From an uncultured Anaerovibrio sp. (GTDB lineage Bacteria; Bacillota; Negativicutes; Selenomonadales; Selenomonadaceae), in the NCBI GenBank assembly GCA_934203205.1, contig CAKPYV010000001.1, positions 62,001 to 126,000 on the forward strand: a stretch of DNA of 64,000 nt, in the 5' to 3' direction. The position numbers and the translations under genes are program-made. Positions 44,411 to 53,089 of the stretch are shown here, piece by piece. The notes under the pieces are model-generated. The model worked only from the letters and a program-made list of their open reading frames with translations. It was not told the origin of the DNA and did not search any database. Within the stretch, counting starts at the first letter, position 1, and each line of letters begins with the position of its first letter.

Positions 44411-46721
44411 AATACGTTCTGCCACCATAAATCGCATCATTTTTGCAGGCCTACTCTTGGCGGTGCTTTCCTTTGTGGTTGTTTTTCTCTTTCGTCAGAG
44501 AATCTCCGTATTGTTGGTAAATAATGCCCAGATAGAAATGCTCAGTATTGTGGAGCAAAATCGTATGAAGGTGGATGTCCAAATAGAAGGCTTTCTTTAT
44601 AGCCTAGAAACTATTGCTGAGGATGCAGCTGATAAAATCCATGCAGGTGAGCCAGTGGAGGGGTTGTGGAGGAGTAACCAGCTGATTGCCAGCAAGTTAA
44701 ATCATTATGGATTTGTGGATATCCATGGCAATGGCTTGATAGGCCCTGACATAAATATGAGACATTTTCCCAGTATTAAGAAATCCTTAGAGGGGCAGCG
44801 TAAAATTGTTTATATGGCCCAGAATGATTTCGGCGATACTGACGTGGCCGTATTTTCAGTGCCTGTTATGCGAGATAATATGGTTATGGGCAGTATCTAT
44901 GCCACCATGGATATGAATACCCTGCCCATAATATTTTGTGATACATTAAATTATAATGAAGATGAAAACTTTATTATTACTACCGACGGAATGATCTTTG
45001 GTCAAACCATGGAAAAGGGATTGGTCAAACAGTTAGGCAGACAATTCCAAGACTGGCAAGGCTCCGAGACTGAAGAAAGTATTCGCAGTCTTTAAACAAA
45101 GATTCGCCAAAACAAATCCGGCGTAGAACGAATAATTCTGCCAGACGGACGTCAAGTCTATGTAGCTTGCACGGATATAGATGCTGTTGATAATCTGTAT
45201 GCGCTGGATGTATTACCTATAGAAGTAGTAGAGGCTCGTATCAATGATATTCTGAACAGTATCACCATGGTTACAGGCGGCCTTTTGCTTGTTCTCTTAT
45301 TAGGGTACGGCATTACAGAAATGAAGCAGGCAGGCTACCAACAGGAAATCTACAATTTGGCTTATATAGATAGCCTGACAGGTCTGGAGAATAGAGCGAA
45401 ATACAACAAAGATATGCAGATGGAGGTAAATAAATATCACACCTCCATCAGTGTGGTAGTGTTGGATATTAAAGGTATGAGAATCATCAATGAACTTCTG
45501 GGGATGCCTTTTGGCGATGAGGTAATTCGTAGAGTTGCAGGTATATTAAAGGACAATATGCGGGGACAGGAGCGCTGTTACAGAGGAAATGGCAGTGTTT
45601 TCTATCTGATAAATTGGGATGTAGATCAGGAAGAGATGGAAAAACGCCTGGTGGAGCTTATGGAGAAAGTAAAAGCAGGGGACTGCGCCCAGGGCAAATA
45701 CAATATTCAGTTGTTTGCAGGTGTGTATAGGCATGCTATTGAGAAAAAAATTGTAAATAGCGGTGGGTTGAATATAAATGGTATTCCTATGGATTTTGCA
45801 GATGAACTGATTGATAATGATATTCATTGGGCTGAAAATATCCGTACTAAGGCCAGGGCTGCCTTGAAACAATCGAAAACCATCGCTAAAGGTAGAATTT
45901 GTTTCTTTGACAACAAGCTGGCAGAAAAAATAGAAACAGAAAAACTGCTGGAGAATAATTTCCAGCATGCTTTGGAAAATAACGAATTTGTTTTGTATTA
46001 CCAGCCTAAATACGCTATCATAGGGGAAAAGCCAGAGCTGCATGGCGCAGAGGCTTTGATTCGCTGGATAAGCCCAGAGTATGGCTTCTTGTCACCGGGA
46101 AGATTTATACCTCTTTTTGAGCGGGACGGCAATTTGGAGATTTTTGACAGACATGTGTTGAAGCTGGCCTGCCGGCAGATACGCCAATGGCTGGATGATG
46201 GTTATGAAGCAGTACCTATATCTGTTAATGTTTCCAGACGGAATATTGTGGGAGGCGATGATTTCCTTAAATATGCATTGGCTGTGCTGGATGAATATAG
46301 CGTTCCCCCTAATTTGATACAGCTGGAGATTCTAGAAACTGACGCTTCTGTGGATTCCAAGCTGTTAATACAATTCCTGCAGGCTTTTAAATCCAACGGA
46401 TTTAGTCTGGCTATGGATGATTTCGGCAGCGGTTATTCCTCCCTAGGTATGTTCAATTCCATGCCTATTGACTGTCTCAAACTGGATAAAAGCTTCTTTG
46501 ACAGCTGGCGGCCAGATATGCCAGAAAGAGATAGCTGTCTGATTAAATATATGATAAAGGCAGCCCATGATACAGGCAGAACTGTGGTAGCTGAGGGCAT
46601 CGAAGAAAAATTCCAGGTAGATTTGCTGCGGCAATATGATTGCGATATGATACAGGGATATTATTTCAGCAAGCCATTGCCAGCAGAAGACTTTGCTAGC
46701 AAAATGCATAAGCGGCTATAA
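44385..46721 (+). pseudogene. Membrane sensor GGDEF-EAL protein interrupted by an in-frame TAA
   Basis: The frame from 44385 (GGAGG upstream) encodes a transmembrane helix and an extracytoplasmic sensor of about 210 residues, then meets TAA at 45093-45095. The same frame continues without any shift (TKIRQNKSGVERIILPDG, a second transmembrane helix near 45267, a degenerate GGDEF with GNGSVF, and an EAL domain) to 46721. The EAL domain has EALIRW, NVSRRN, MDDFGSG, AEGIEE and QGYYFSKPLP, so it would be an active phosphodiesterase. A single C-to-T change (CAA to TAA) explains the stop. No ribosome binding site precedes the ATG at 45267. A recent mutation, a sequencing error or read-through are all possible. 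Confidence 0.85.
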
Positions 46722-46760
46722 AATAAAGCAGTGAGAGGGAAGCCATCTCACTGCTTTATT
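46722..46760. terminator. Bidirectional terminator between converging genes
   Basis: A perfect 15 bp stem (46722-46736 with 46746-46760) with A-rich and T-rich flanks works on both strands. It separates the GGDEF-EAL gene from the minus-strand DUF2442 gene. Confidence 0.85.
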
Positions 46761-46773
46761 GTGTGATATTGAA

Positions 46774-47031
46774 TTAGAAAATTGGTACGTTTATAGTTGG
46801 AATAGAAAGGTCATATAATTCGTGGGGGGCTATATCTTGGCCATCAGCCCATTCAACAGTATGCCCAGCAACGTGAACTGTTGCAAAAATAGTTGGATCT
46901 TGAAGTTGACCATACCAATCTCCGCTAATATAAGGCTTTACATCAAAAATACGTTGCTCTCCAGTATCAAAGGAGAGATAGAGTTTGTAATCATTTAATG
47001 GTTTGACTGTTATTACTTTTGGTCGCAGCAT
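46774..47031 (-). CDS. DUF2442 family protein
   Basis: A small 85-residue protein with the DUF2442 pattern: VITVKPLNDYKLYLSFDTGE, then RIFDVKPYI, and a closing VEWADGQDIAPHELYDLS. These proteins are usually encoded next to a DUF4160 protein and are suspected of being a toxin-antitoxin-like pair. A DUF4160 fragment is indeed directly upstream (47046-47147). The ATG at 47031 follows GAGGAAGGTG. Confidence 0.88.
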   Translation of the reverse strand: MLRPKVITVKPLNDYKLYLSFDTGEQRIFDVKPYISGDWYGQLQDPTIFATVHVAGHTVEWADGQDIAPHELYDLSIPTINVPIF

Positions 47032-47045
47032 ATGAATCACCTTCC

Positions 47046-47147
47046 TCACTGAAGTGGTGCGATTTTAAATACGGCCTGTCCTCTGGACAAGAGTTTCCAA
47101 TTGGCAGCTAATTCGTCATGGTGAATATCTATCCATGTTTGAACCAT
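47046..47147 (-). pseudogene. DUF4160 C-terminal remnant
   Basis: The minus-strand frame encodes 33 residues, with WIDIHHDELAANWKLLSRGQ and an end in KIAPLQ. This matches the C-terminal end of DUF4160 proteins, which normally have about 80-100 residues. An in-frame TAA lies just before it and no N-terminal half is visible. The partner of DUF2442 therefore looks truncated. The rest of 47148-47340 holds nothing I can support. Confidence 0.6.
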
Positions 47148-47355
47148 AATTTAGTGATTTCTTGCTTAGTACGTATAGTAATCATACCTTAGTAACTATA
47201 TTTTAGCTATGGAGAGTGGTTATGTCAATTTTTTCATGATAGTAAATAGTATATGATAAATAGAACAAAATGTGTAAATAGTGCATTGATTTATAGCAAA
47301 TGTGGTTGATGAATGGACTTTTGTTATTTTATAGTGGATTTTTTTAGGAAAAGAC

Positions 47356-47384
47356 TTGCATATCTGGCTTTTTTCCTTTATTAT
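47356..47384 (+). promoter_or_regulatory. Promoter of dapB
   Basis: TTGCAT (47356-47361), 17 bases, TATTAT (47379-47384). The leader to the start codon is about 45 bases, too short for a lysine riboswitch. Confidence 0.6.
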
Positions 47385-47434
47385 GGTAAATGTATCTCCA
47401 CAGAGGAGAAATATATTGTTTGGAGGCGTTAGCT

Positions 47435-48226
47435 TTGATTAAGATTTTAGTCAGCGGTGCCTGCGGCAGAATGGGACAGGCAGTTGTCAAGGCTGTTATG
47501 GAGGACCAGGAGCTGCAGCTAGTAGCTGCTGTTGATATTAAAACCGGCATTGATGCCGGTGAAATGGTGGGCATGGGCAAATCCGGTATAATTGTCACCG
47601 ACAATCTGGACCAGGCTATTGAGGATACTAAGCCAGAGGTTATGGTAGACTTTACCCGCCCAGATGTGGTATATGGCAATGCTGTCAAGGCATTGAAGAA
47701 GGGAGTATCTCCTGTTATTGGTACCACAGGCCTTTCTGAGGAGTCCAAGGCCGAGCTGGCTCAGCTGGCAAAGGACAACAATGCACCATGCTTTATTGCA
47801 CCAAATTTTGCTATTGGCGCTGTACTGATGATGCTGATGGCCAAGCAGGCTGCCAAATATATGCCAGAGGTGGAGATTATAGAGCTTCATCATGATAAGA
47901 AGCTGGATGCCCCATCTGGTACAGCTCTCCAGACTGCGGCTATGATTTCTGAGGTGCGTGCTGCTCATCAGCAGGGCAATCCAGAGGAAAGCGAAAAGGT
48001 GCAGGGAGCCAGAGGTGCCAATGTAGATGGTATGCATATCCACAGCGTTCGTCTGCCAGGTTATGTGGCTCATCAGGAGGTTATCTTTGGTGGTCTTGGT
48101 CAGACCTTGACTATTCGCCATGATTCTTTGAACCGTGAGTCCTTTATGCCAGGTGTATGCCTGGCCTGCAAAAAGGTACGCAGCCTTTCCGGTCTGGTAA
48201 TCGGCTTGGACAAGGTTATGGATTAA
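47435..48226 (+). CDS. dapB: 4-hydroxy-tetrahydrodipicolinate reductase
   Basis: DapB catalyses the second committed step of lysine and diaminopimelate synthesis using NAD(P)H. It is 263 residues. The nucleotide-binding GACGRMGQAV is near residue 8. The catalytic and substrate-binding ELHHDKKLDAPSGTAL motif is near residue 150. The start is TTG at 47435, with GGAGG eight bases upstream; the longer frame from 47390 has no ribosome binding site. asd follows after 31 bases in the same pathway. Confidence 0.95.
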   Translation: MIKILVSGACGRMGQAVVKAVMEDQELQLVAAVDIKTGIDAGEMVGMGKSGIIVTDNLDQAIEDTKPEVMVDFTRPDVVYGNAVKALKKGVSPVIGTTGLSEESKAELAQLAKDNNAPCFIAPNFAIGAVLMMLMAKQAAKYMPEVEIIELHHDKKLDAPSGTALQTAAMISEVRAAHQQGNPEESEKVQGARGANVDGMHIHSVRLPGYVAHQEVIFGGLGQTLTIRHDSLNRESFMPGVCLACKKVRSLSGLVIGLDKVMD

Positions 48227-48257
48227 TATTGATTAACATTTGAAAGGATGTATATAG

Positions 48258-49289
48258 ATGAAAAAATACAATGTTGCTATTCTGGGTGCTACTGGTGCTG
48301 TAGGTCAGGAATTCCTGAATCTGATTGAGGAGCGTAATTTCCCATTTGCTGAGCTGAAGATGCTGGCTTCCAAGCGTTCTGCTGGTAAGAAGATTCAGTT
48401 CATGGGCAAGGAGTACACTGTTGAGGAGGCCACTGAGGACTCCTTCAAGGGTGTGGATATTGCTCTCTTCGCTGGCGGCGCTGCTAGCAAGACCTTTGCA
48501 CCTGCTGCTGTAAAGGCTGGTGCTGTAGTTATTGATAACTCCAGTGCTTTCCGCATGGACCCAGAAGTACCATTGGTTGTACCAGAGGTAAACCCTGAGG
48601 CTATTGCCAACCACAAGGGTATTATTGCTAACCCTAACTGCTCTACCATTATTATGGTTATGGCTCTGAAGCCTCTTTATAATGTATCCAAGATTAAGCG
48701 TGTAGTTGTATCCACCTATCAGGCTGTATCCGGTGGCGGTAAGGAAGCTATGGCTGAGCTGGAGGAGCAGGTAAAGGCTATTAACGAGGGACGTCCTGTA
48801 GTTGCCAATATTCTGCCTGGTGCATCTCTGGCTAAACATTATCAGATTGCTTTCAACCTGATTCCTCAGATTGATGTATTCAAGGACAATCTCTACACCA
48901 AGGAAGAGATGAAGATGATTGACGAGACCAAGAAGATCATGAATGATGATAGCATGAGAATCACTGCTACCACTATTCGTGTTCCTGTATACAGAAGCCA
49001 TGCTGAGTCTGTAAACGTAGAGTTTGAGGACGAGATTTCTGTAGAAAAGGCTCGTGAGGTACTGGCAGCATTCCCAGGTGTTACCCTCACTGATAATCCA
49101 GATGAGCAGATTTATCCAATGCCTTTGGAGACTTCCGGCAAGAACGATGTAGAGGTAGGTCGTATCCGTAAGGATTATTCCACCGATAATGCCCTGAATT
49201 TCTGGGTATGCGGTGACCAGATTCGCAAGGGTGCAGCTCTCAATGCCCTCCAGATTGCTGAATACATGATTAAAAATGAAATGGTTTAA
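48258..49289 (+). CDS. asd: Aspartate-semialdehyde dehydrogenase
   Basis: Asd reduces aspartyl phosphate to aspartate semialdehyde, feeding lysine, threonine and methionine. It is 343 residues. The N-terminal AILGATGAVGQEFLNLIEER binds NADP. The catalytic Cys is in NPNCSTI near residue 128, and a His lies in the later RVPVYRSHAESVNVEF segment. AAAGGATG lies upstream. Operon dapB-asd ends in a terminator. Confidence 0.96.
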   Translation: MKKYNVAILGATGAVGQEFLNLIEERNFPFAELKMLASKRSAGKKIQFMGKEYTVEEATEDSFKGVDIALFAGGAASKTFAPAAVKAGAVVIDNSSAFRMDPEVPLVVPEVNPEAIANHKGIIANPNCSTIIMVMALKPLYNVSKIKRVVVSTYQAVSGGGKEAMAELEEQVKAINEGRPVVANILPGASLAKHYQIAFNLIPQIDVFKDNLYTKEEMKMIDETKKIMNDDSMRITATTIRVPVYRSHAESVNVEFEDEISVEKAREVLAAFPGVTLTDNPDEQIYPMPLETSGKNDVEVGRIRKDYSTDNALNFWVCGDQIRKGAALNALQIAEYMIKNEMV

Positions 49290-49311
49290 TTAATTACCAA
49301 ATAAATAAGAG

Positions 49312-49357
49312 AAGCCCTGTCAGATAGAGAATCTGGTTCCTATTTGGCAGGGCTTTT
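49312..49357 (+). terminator. Terminator after asd
   Basis: AAGCCCTG (49312-49319) pairs with CAGGGCTT (49348-49355), with further pairing inside, followed by TT. Confidence 0.8.
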
Positions 49358-49431
49358 GTGATATAATTATATTTGAATGAATTGGGTTTTAGGTGCAAGG
49401 GAATAATATTGGCAGAGGATGGGGAAGTGTG

Positions 49432-50106
49432 ATGGATAATATTCAGACAAAATTATTTCGGCTGCAGGATGTTGGCTATGGGGATTTTCATAGCAAATTG
49501 ATGCATAATATTGCTAGGGAGAAAATTATTGGTATCAGGGTGCCTGTTCTGCGAAGATTTGTTAAGGAATTGTCTGAGGCAGAGAAGGAAGATTTTCTGC
49601 AACAGCTTCCACATATGTATTATGAGGAAAACAATCTTCATGGGCTGATTATTATGGAAAGCAGGGATTATGGAAGCTGTATAGGGGAATTGGAAAGATT
49701 TTTGCCTTATATAGACAATTGGGCTACCTGTGATATGCTGCGGCCCAAAATTTTGCGCAAGCATCTCCCAGAGCTGTTGGAGAAAATCTATCAATGGCTG
49801 GCTAGTGAGGATACCTATACTGTACGATTGGCCATTGGCTTTCTCATGAGCTTTTATCTGGATGATGAAGCTTACCAAAGGGAGTATTTAGCCAAGGTGG
49901 CAGAGGTTTCCTCTCAAGAATACTATGTTCGTATGATGGTGGCTTGGTATTTTGCCACAGCTCTGGCTAAGCAATATCAGGATGCATTGCCTTATATGCA
50001 AAAAGGGAGATTGGAGGAATGGACTCGCCGTAAGGCAATCCAGAAGGCCCTCGAAAGCCGCAGAATTAGCCCGAAACACAAGGAATATCTGCGAAGCCTT
50101 CGATAA
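49432..50106 (+). CDS. AlkD-like DNA alkylation repair protein
   Basis: A 224-residue all-helical HEAT-like protein of the DNA alkylation repair (AlkD) superfamily. Visible features are GIRVPVLRRFVKEL near residue 36, DNWATCDMLRPKIL near residue 95, and VRLAIGFLMSFYLD. Family members remove bulky or cationic alkylated bases without base flipping, though several subfamilies lack activity. ATG 49432 follows GGGGAAG. The gene borders the accessory region that begins at 50.1 kb. Confidence 0.88.
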   Translation: MDNIQTKLFRLQDVGYGDFHSKLMHNIAREKIIGIRVPVLRRFVKELSEAEKEDFLQQLPHMYYEENNLHGLIIMESRDYGSCIGELERFLPYIDNWATCDMLRPKILRKHLPELLEKIYQWLASEDTYTVRLAIGFLMSFYLDDEAYQREYLAKVAEVSSQEYYVRMMVAWYFATALAKQYQDALPYMQKGRLEEWTRRKAIQKALESRRISPKHKEYLRSLR

Positions 50107-50147
50107 AATGACAACTGGCATATACTATATAGAATTGTAGAAATTGC

Positions 50148-50176
50148 TTGACAAGACACATAAAGTTAAGTAAGAT
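50148..50176 (+). promoter_or_regulatory. Promoter for a small RNA upstream of the Abi fragment
   Basis: TTGACA (50148-50153), 17 bases, TAAGAT (50171-50176). Confidence 0.65.
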
Positions 50177-50182
50177 GAAATA

Positions 50183-50252
50183 CAGTGATTGCGTTGCAGA
50201 AACCTGTGAGGCCTGCGACCGGGGGAGAACCTGCGGGGGCTCCTCTTTTTTT
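50183..50252 (+). ncRNA. Small terminated RNA, candidate abiF-associated ncRNA
   Basis: About 70 nt lie between the promoter above and a run of seven T residues at 50246-50252. GTTGCAG (50193-50199) pairs with CTGCGAC (50213-50219) around a small CCT/AGG hairpin, and a GC-rich stem GGGGAG/CTCCTC leads into the T run. An independently terminated RNA directly ahead of an Abi_2 gene is the layout of the abiF RNA motif. I recognise layout and structure only; the family match needs a covariance search. Confidence 0.55.
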
Positions 50253-50272
50253 ATATTTTGGGGATGGTGCAC

Positions 50273-50473
50273 ATGCAAAAGGTTTTTTTGAATTATGATC
50301 AGCAGATAGAAAAATTGAAAAAGGAAAAGAATTTGTTGATTGATAATGAGGCATATGCAAAGAAGATTTTAAAACAGACAAGTTATTATTCCTTGATTGG
50401 TGGATATAAGGATATCTTTAAGAACCCAACTACTAAAAAAGATAAGGTGAATTATTTTGATGAATGTAAATGA
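50273..50473 (+). pseudogene. Truncated Abi_2/AbiF fragment
   Basis: The 66-residue frame reads YDQQIEKLKKEKNLLIDNEA, then KKILKQTSYYSLIGGYKDIF, which is the N-terminal region of Abi_2 proteins. Full-length members have about 300 residues and a HEPN RxxxxH motif (compare the intact gene at 39690). Here the frame stops after NPTTKKDKVNYFDECK, and the asparaginase gene begins inside its last codons (14 bp overlap). The RNase domain is absent. Confidence 0.8.
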
Positions 50474-51467
50474 TACTAATTTGCCTCATGTGGTGGTACT
50501 GGCTACTGGAGGTACGATTGCAGGAACCGGAGCTTCTGATACTCAGATGACGGGGTATCAGGCAGGAGCTTTAGGTGTGGAGGTGCTTTTGGAGGCAGTA
50601 CCAGCCTTGAAGCAGGTAGCCAATATTACTGGTGAGGAGATTGCCAGCATAGATAGCAAGGATATGACTGAGGAAATTATGCTGAAGCTGTCCTGTAGGT
50701 GCAATGAGCTGTTGGCTCAGGATAATGTAGCTGGTATTGTAATTACCCATGGTACTGATACCATGGAAGAAACAGGTTATTTTCTTCATCTTACTGTTCA
50801 TAGTGATAAGCCGGTGGTATTGACAGGATCCATGCGCCCTGCTACTGCTATTAGTGCTGATGGCCCAGCCAATCTGTACAATGCAGTTAAGCTGGCTGTG
50901 GCTTCTGAGGCCAAGGGCAGAGGCGTAATGATTGCTATGAATGATGAAATCTTTAGTGCTCGGGATGTGGTAAAGAGCAATACGGAAAATCTGGCTACCT
51001 TTGCTACGCCTAATGGGGCAAAGCTGGGGATTATGGCTGGGGGAAAGCCTCGTTTTTATACCCAGCTTCTTCGCAAGCATACTGTGGACAGTGAATTTTT
51101 TGTCAATAAGGATACTGTACTGCCAAAGGTGTTTATTATCTACAGTCATGCTGGAGAAAAAGGAGAGCTGGCTGAGGCGGCTGTAGAAAAGGGCGCCAAG
51201 GGAATTGTTTATGCCGGTATGGGTATGGGCAGTGTACATCAGGCTTCCGAGGCGGTGCTTATAAAGACCGCACAGCAGGGGATTGCAGTGGTGCGTAGTA
51301 CGAGAAGCTATTCTGGTATAGTGGAGGCCGGTTTGCCTCAGTGGACGGAAGCTGGATTTATACACAGCGATACTTTGCCACCAAATAAAGCACGTATTCT
51401 ATTACAGCTGGGACTGCTAAGTACCAACAAGCCAGCAGAGCTGCAGCAGATGTTTTTAGAATATTAA
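50460..51467 (+). CDS. ansB: L-asparaginase (type II-like, cytoplasmic)
   Basis: It hydrolyses asparagine to aspartate and ammonia. The 335-residue protein has the two catalytic threonine motifs: ATGGTIAGTG near residue 15 and THGTDTMEET near 95. IAMNDEIFSARDV near residue 160 is also conserved. Sequence is closer to AnsB, but there is no signal peptide, so it is probably cytoplasmic. The start overlaps the Abi fragment, so it may be transcribed from the small-RNA promoter by read-through and translationally coupled to the fragment. No closer promoter is obvious. Confidence 0.9.
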   Translation: MNVNDTNLPHVVVLATGGTIAGTGASDTQMTGYQAGALGVEVLLEAVPALKQVANITGEEIASIDSKDMTEEIMLKLSCRCNELLAQDNVAGIVITHGTDTMEETGYFLHLTVHSDKPVVLTGSMRPATAISADGPANLYNAVKLAVASEAKGRGVMIAMNDEIFSARDVVKSNTENLATFATPNGAKLGIMAGGKPRFYTQLLRKHTVDSEFFVNKDTVLPKVFIIYSHAGEKGELAEAAVEKGAKGIVYAGMGMGSVHQASEAVLIKTAQQGIAVVRSTRSYSGIVEAGLPQWTEAGFIHSDTLPPNKARILLQLGLLSTNKPAELQQMFLEY

Positions 51468-51534
51468 TATGGTGATATGGGAGTACCCTTTCAGGAGCAC
51501 TCCCATATCGGTAATTTATTTATACACTTTTTGT

Positions 51535-51702
51535 AGGCATGACATATACTCTTCCAGGCACGCTCGCGCTATATTGATGTGCCTCACGCTGCTAAACTCA
51601 TTTAATCGCATGAAAAGCTTCACGATGTTCATCTTTTCATGGCTTAAATTCGTTAAGAAGCGAGGCACATCGATATACCTGTGAAGAGTATATGTCATGC
51701 CT
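51535..51702. repeat. Very large nested palindrome
   Basis: The outer arms AGGCATGACATATACTCTTC (51535-51554) and its exact complement (51683-51702) form a perfect 20 bp stem. Inside are a second stem (GATGTGCCTC near 51577 with GAGGCACATC near 51662) and a third (CATGAAAAG near 51611 with CTTTTCATG near 51636). The whole 168 bp can fold into one long hairpin. Reading frames here are by-products of the palindrome. Confidence 0.85.
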
Positions 51703-51887
51703 TCTATTTTGTGTATTCATTGCATCTTCTCGCTTTGGCACTGTTTGAAATGACCGATTTTCTACGAAGGTAGTAGAATTATCGAAGATTAGCAATAACG
51801 ATAAGCCTTGATGATTCGACAACAGCCGGAGGGGCATGACACTTTTGCGTCGGGAGACTCCTGCTTTTGCGCAGCAAAAGTGGCCCC
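51678..51887 (+). repeat. Dispersed repeat, copy A (about 210 bp)
   Basis: It runs from CCTGTGAAGAGTATATG to AGCAAAAGTGGCCCC. Copy B (53090-53298) is the same sequence in inverted orientation at roughly 83% identity by eye. Shared blocks include TGTGTATTCATTG, CAACAGCCGGAG and CATGACACTTTTGCGTCGG. No transposase is encoded. A short inverted repeat, TTTTGCGCAGCAAAA, lies near the end. Confidence 0.8.
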
Positions 51888-51992
51888 GGTGGCACTCTCT
51901 GCCATTACGGCCTCTGTGAATTGGCTCAGCGACAAGCGGTACTGGGGCGTAAGGATAAACCCTCAGTTAGGGCCATTAAGTCGGACAGAGCA

Positions 51993-52046
51993 AAAGTCGT
52001 TATGACCGCAGGCTGTATTTCGAAAACCCACTGACATAACGACTTT
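51993..52046. repeat. Inverted repeat before the DUF169 gene
   Basis: AAAGTCGTTATG (51993-52004) pairs with CATAACGACTTT (52035-52046), a perfect 12 bp stem with a 30-base loop. The rest of 51888-52334 holds no gene I can support. It does hold the DUF169 gene promoter region (TAGTATAAAACG near 52290). Confidence 0.65.
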
Positions 52047-52334
52047 CATTTACAATATTTGAGGAGATAGACAATTTGTCAAATCAGAAGTTATTTGGCC
52101 ATATCCAGCGATTCATTCACGCATTGTTTTGTTTTTTTAGCTCCTCAAAATATCATTCTAAAAATGTCTCGTCCTTGGCCTGCGCGTTCAATGATATTTA
52201 TATGGATAATTCAGGTTAAAGAATTTGCTCCTGAATTTAGAAAAATTTAGCCTTTTGGCAGGAATAATCAAATAAATGGCGAATGTATATAGTATAAAAC
52301 GTGCGTGTGAAAAGTGGAAATGGAGGGGAATATC

Positions 52335-53051
52335 ATGGAAAGTAGGATGGCTAAACATATTTCTTTGCAGAATTGTCCTGTGGCGGTGCTTTGGGCGGAG
52401 GAGATGCCGACTGGAGCCATACATTTTCAGGAGGGGAAATGGGGTTGCGTTATAGCTCTTATAAAGGCTGCATCCCAGGGAAAGGTGGCCTGTGCTTCCA
52501 ATGAGACTACGGTTTGTCAGGGGGGAAAAGCAGGTCTTGGCTTTCAGGGCTACACTCATGGCTGGATAGAGTATTTTCTTTCCACAGGAAGTGAGCAGGT
52601 GCCTCATAGTGAATTCTATAAAAAGTCGCCAGAGCTGGCTAGGATATTTACAGACACTATTCCCCGAGTAAAAGCTGGTAAGTGGCTGGTGTTTAAGCCC
52701 TTGGCCTTGGTGGAGGAAAATGAAAAGCCAGAGTGCATTATCTTTTTGGTAAATGCAGACCAGCTATCAGGTTTAGTTACTCTGGCTAACTATGACATGG
52801 AAACTCAGGACAATGTGCAGATAAGATTTGCCTCTGGTTGTGGACAGTCTGTGCTTTATCCTATGTATGCTCAGGCCAGTGGGGCCAAGGATTGCTATAT
52901 TGGCTTGACTGACCCATCCGCCCGCAAGGTTATAGGCAAGGAAATGTTGAGTTTCAGTATACCATATGATAGGTATTTGGAAATGGAGCAGGAGGCTGAT
53001 GGCTGCTTTTTTGCCACAGATGCCTGGGGAATTATCAAAAAGCGGATATAA
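52335..53051 (+). CDS. DUF169 family protein
   Basis: A 238-residue soluble protein of family DUF169. Typical features are NCPVAVLWAEEMPTG near residue 12, CVIALIKAASQGKVACASNE, a CQGGKAGLGFQGY cysteine-glycine segment, and the late DPSARK and FSIPYDRYLEME region. The conserved cysteines suggest a redox or metal role, but the family's function is unknown. ATG 52335 follows GGAGGGG. The gene lies between inverted copies A and B of the dispersed repeat, and part of its upstream region is duplicated at 54886-54930. Confidence 0.9.
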   Translation: MESRMAKHISLQNCPVAVLWAEEMPTGAIHFQEGKWGCVIALIKAASQGKVACASNETTVCQGGKAGLGFQGYTHGWIEYFLSTGSEQVPHSEFYKKSPELARIFTDTIPRVKAGKWLVFKPLALVEENEKPECIIFLVNADQLSGLVTLANYDMETQDNVQIRFASGCGQSVLYPMYAQASGAKDCYIGLTDPSARKVIGKEMLSFSIPYDRYLEMEQEADGCFFATDAWGIIKKRI

Positions 53052-53089
53052 TGTGGTCAGCCTATTGCAAAAAAAGTAGCCTACAATAT

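Noticed and set aside
47280..47435. Lysine riboswitch before dapB
   Set aside because: The leader after the promoter is only about 45 bases, far shorter than a lysine riboswitch.
51469..51837. Several 60-70 codon frames on both strands after the asparaginase gene
   Set aside because: They arise because the palindrome reads open on both strands; no start signals or protein features.
51808..52005. 65-codon frame with Met start beside copy A
   Set aside because: It lies inside the dispersed repeat and palindromes, has no ribosome binding site and no recognisable protein pattern, and is broken in copy B.
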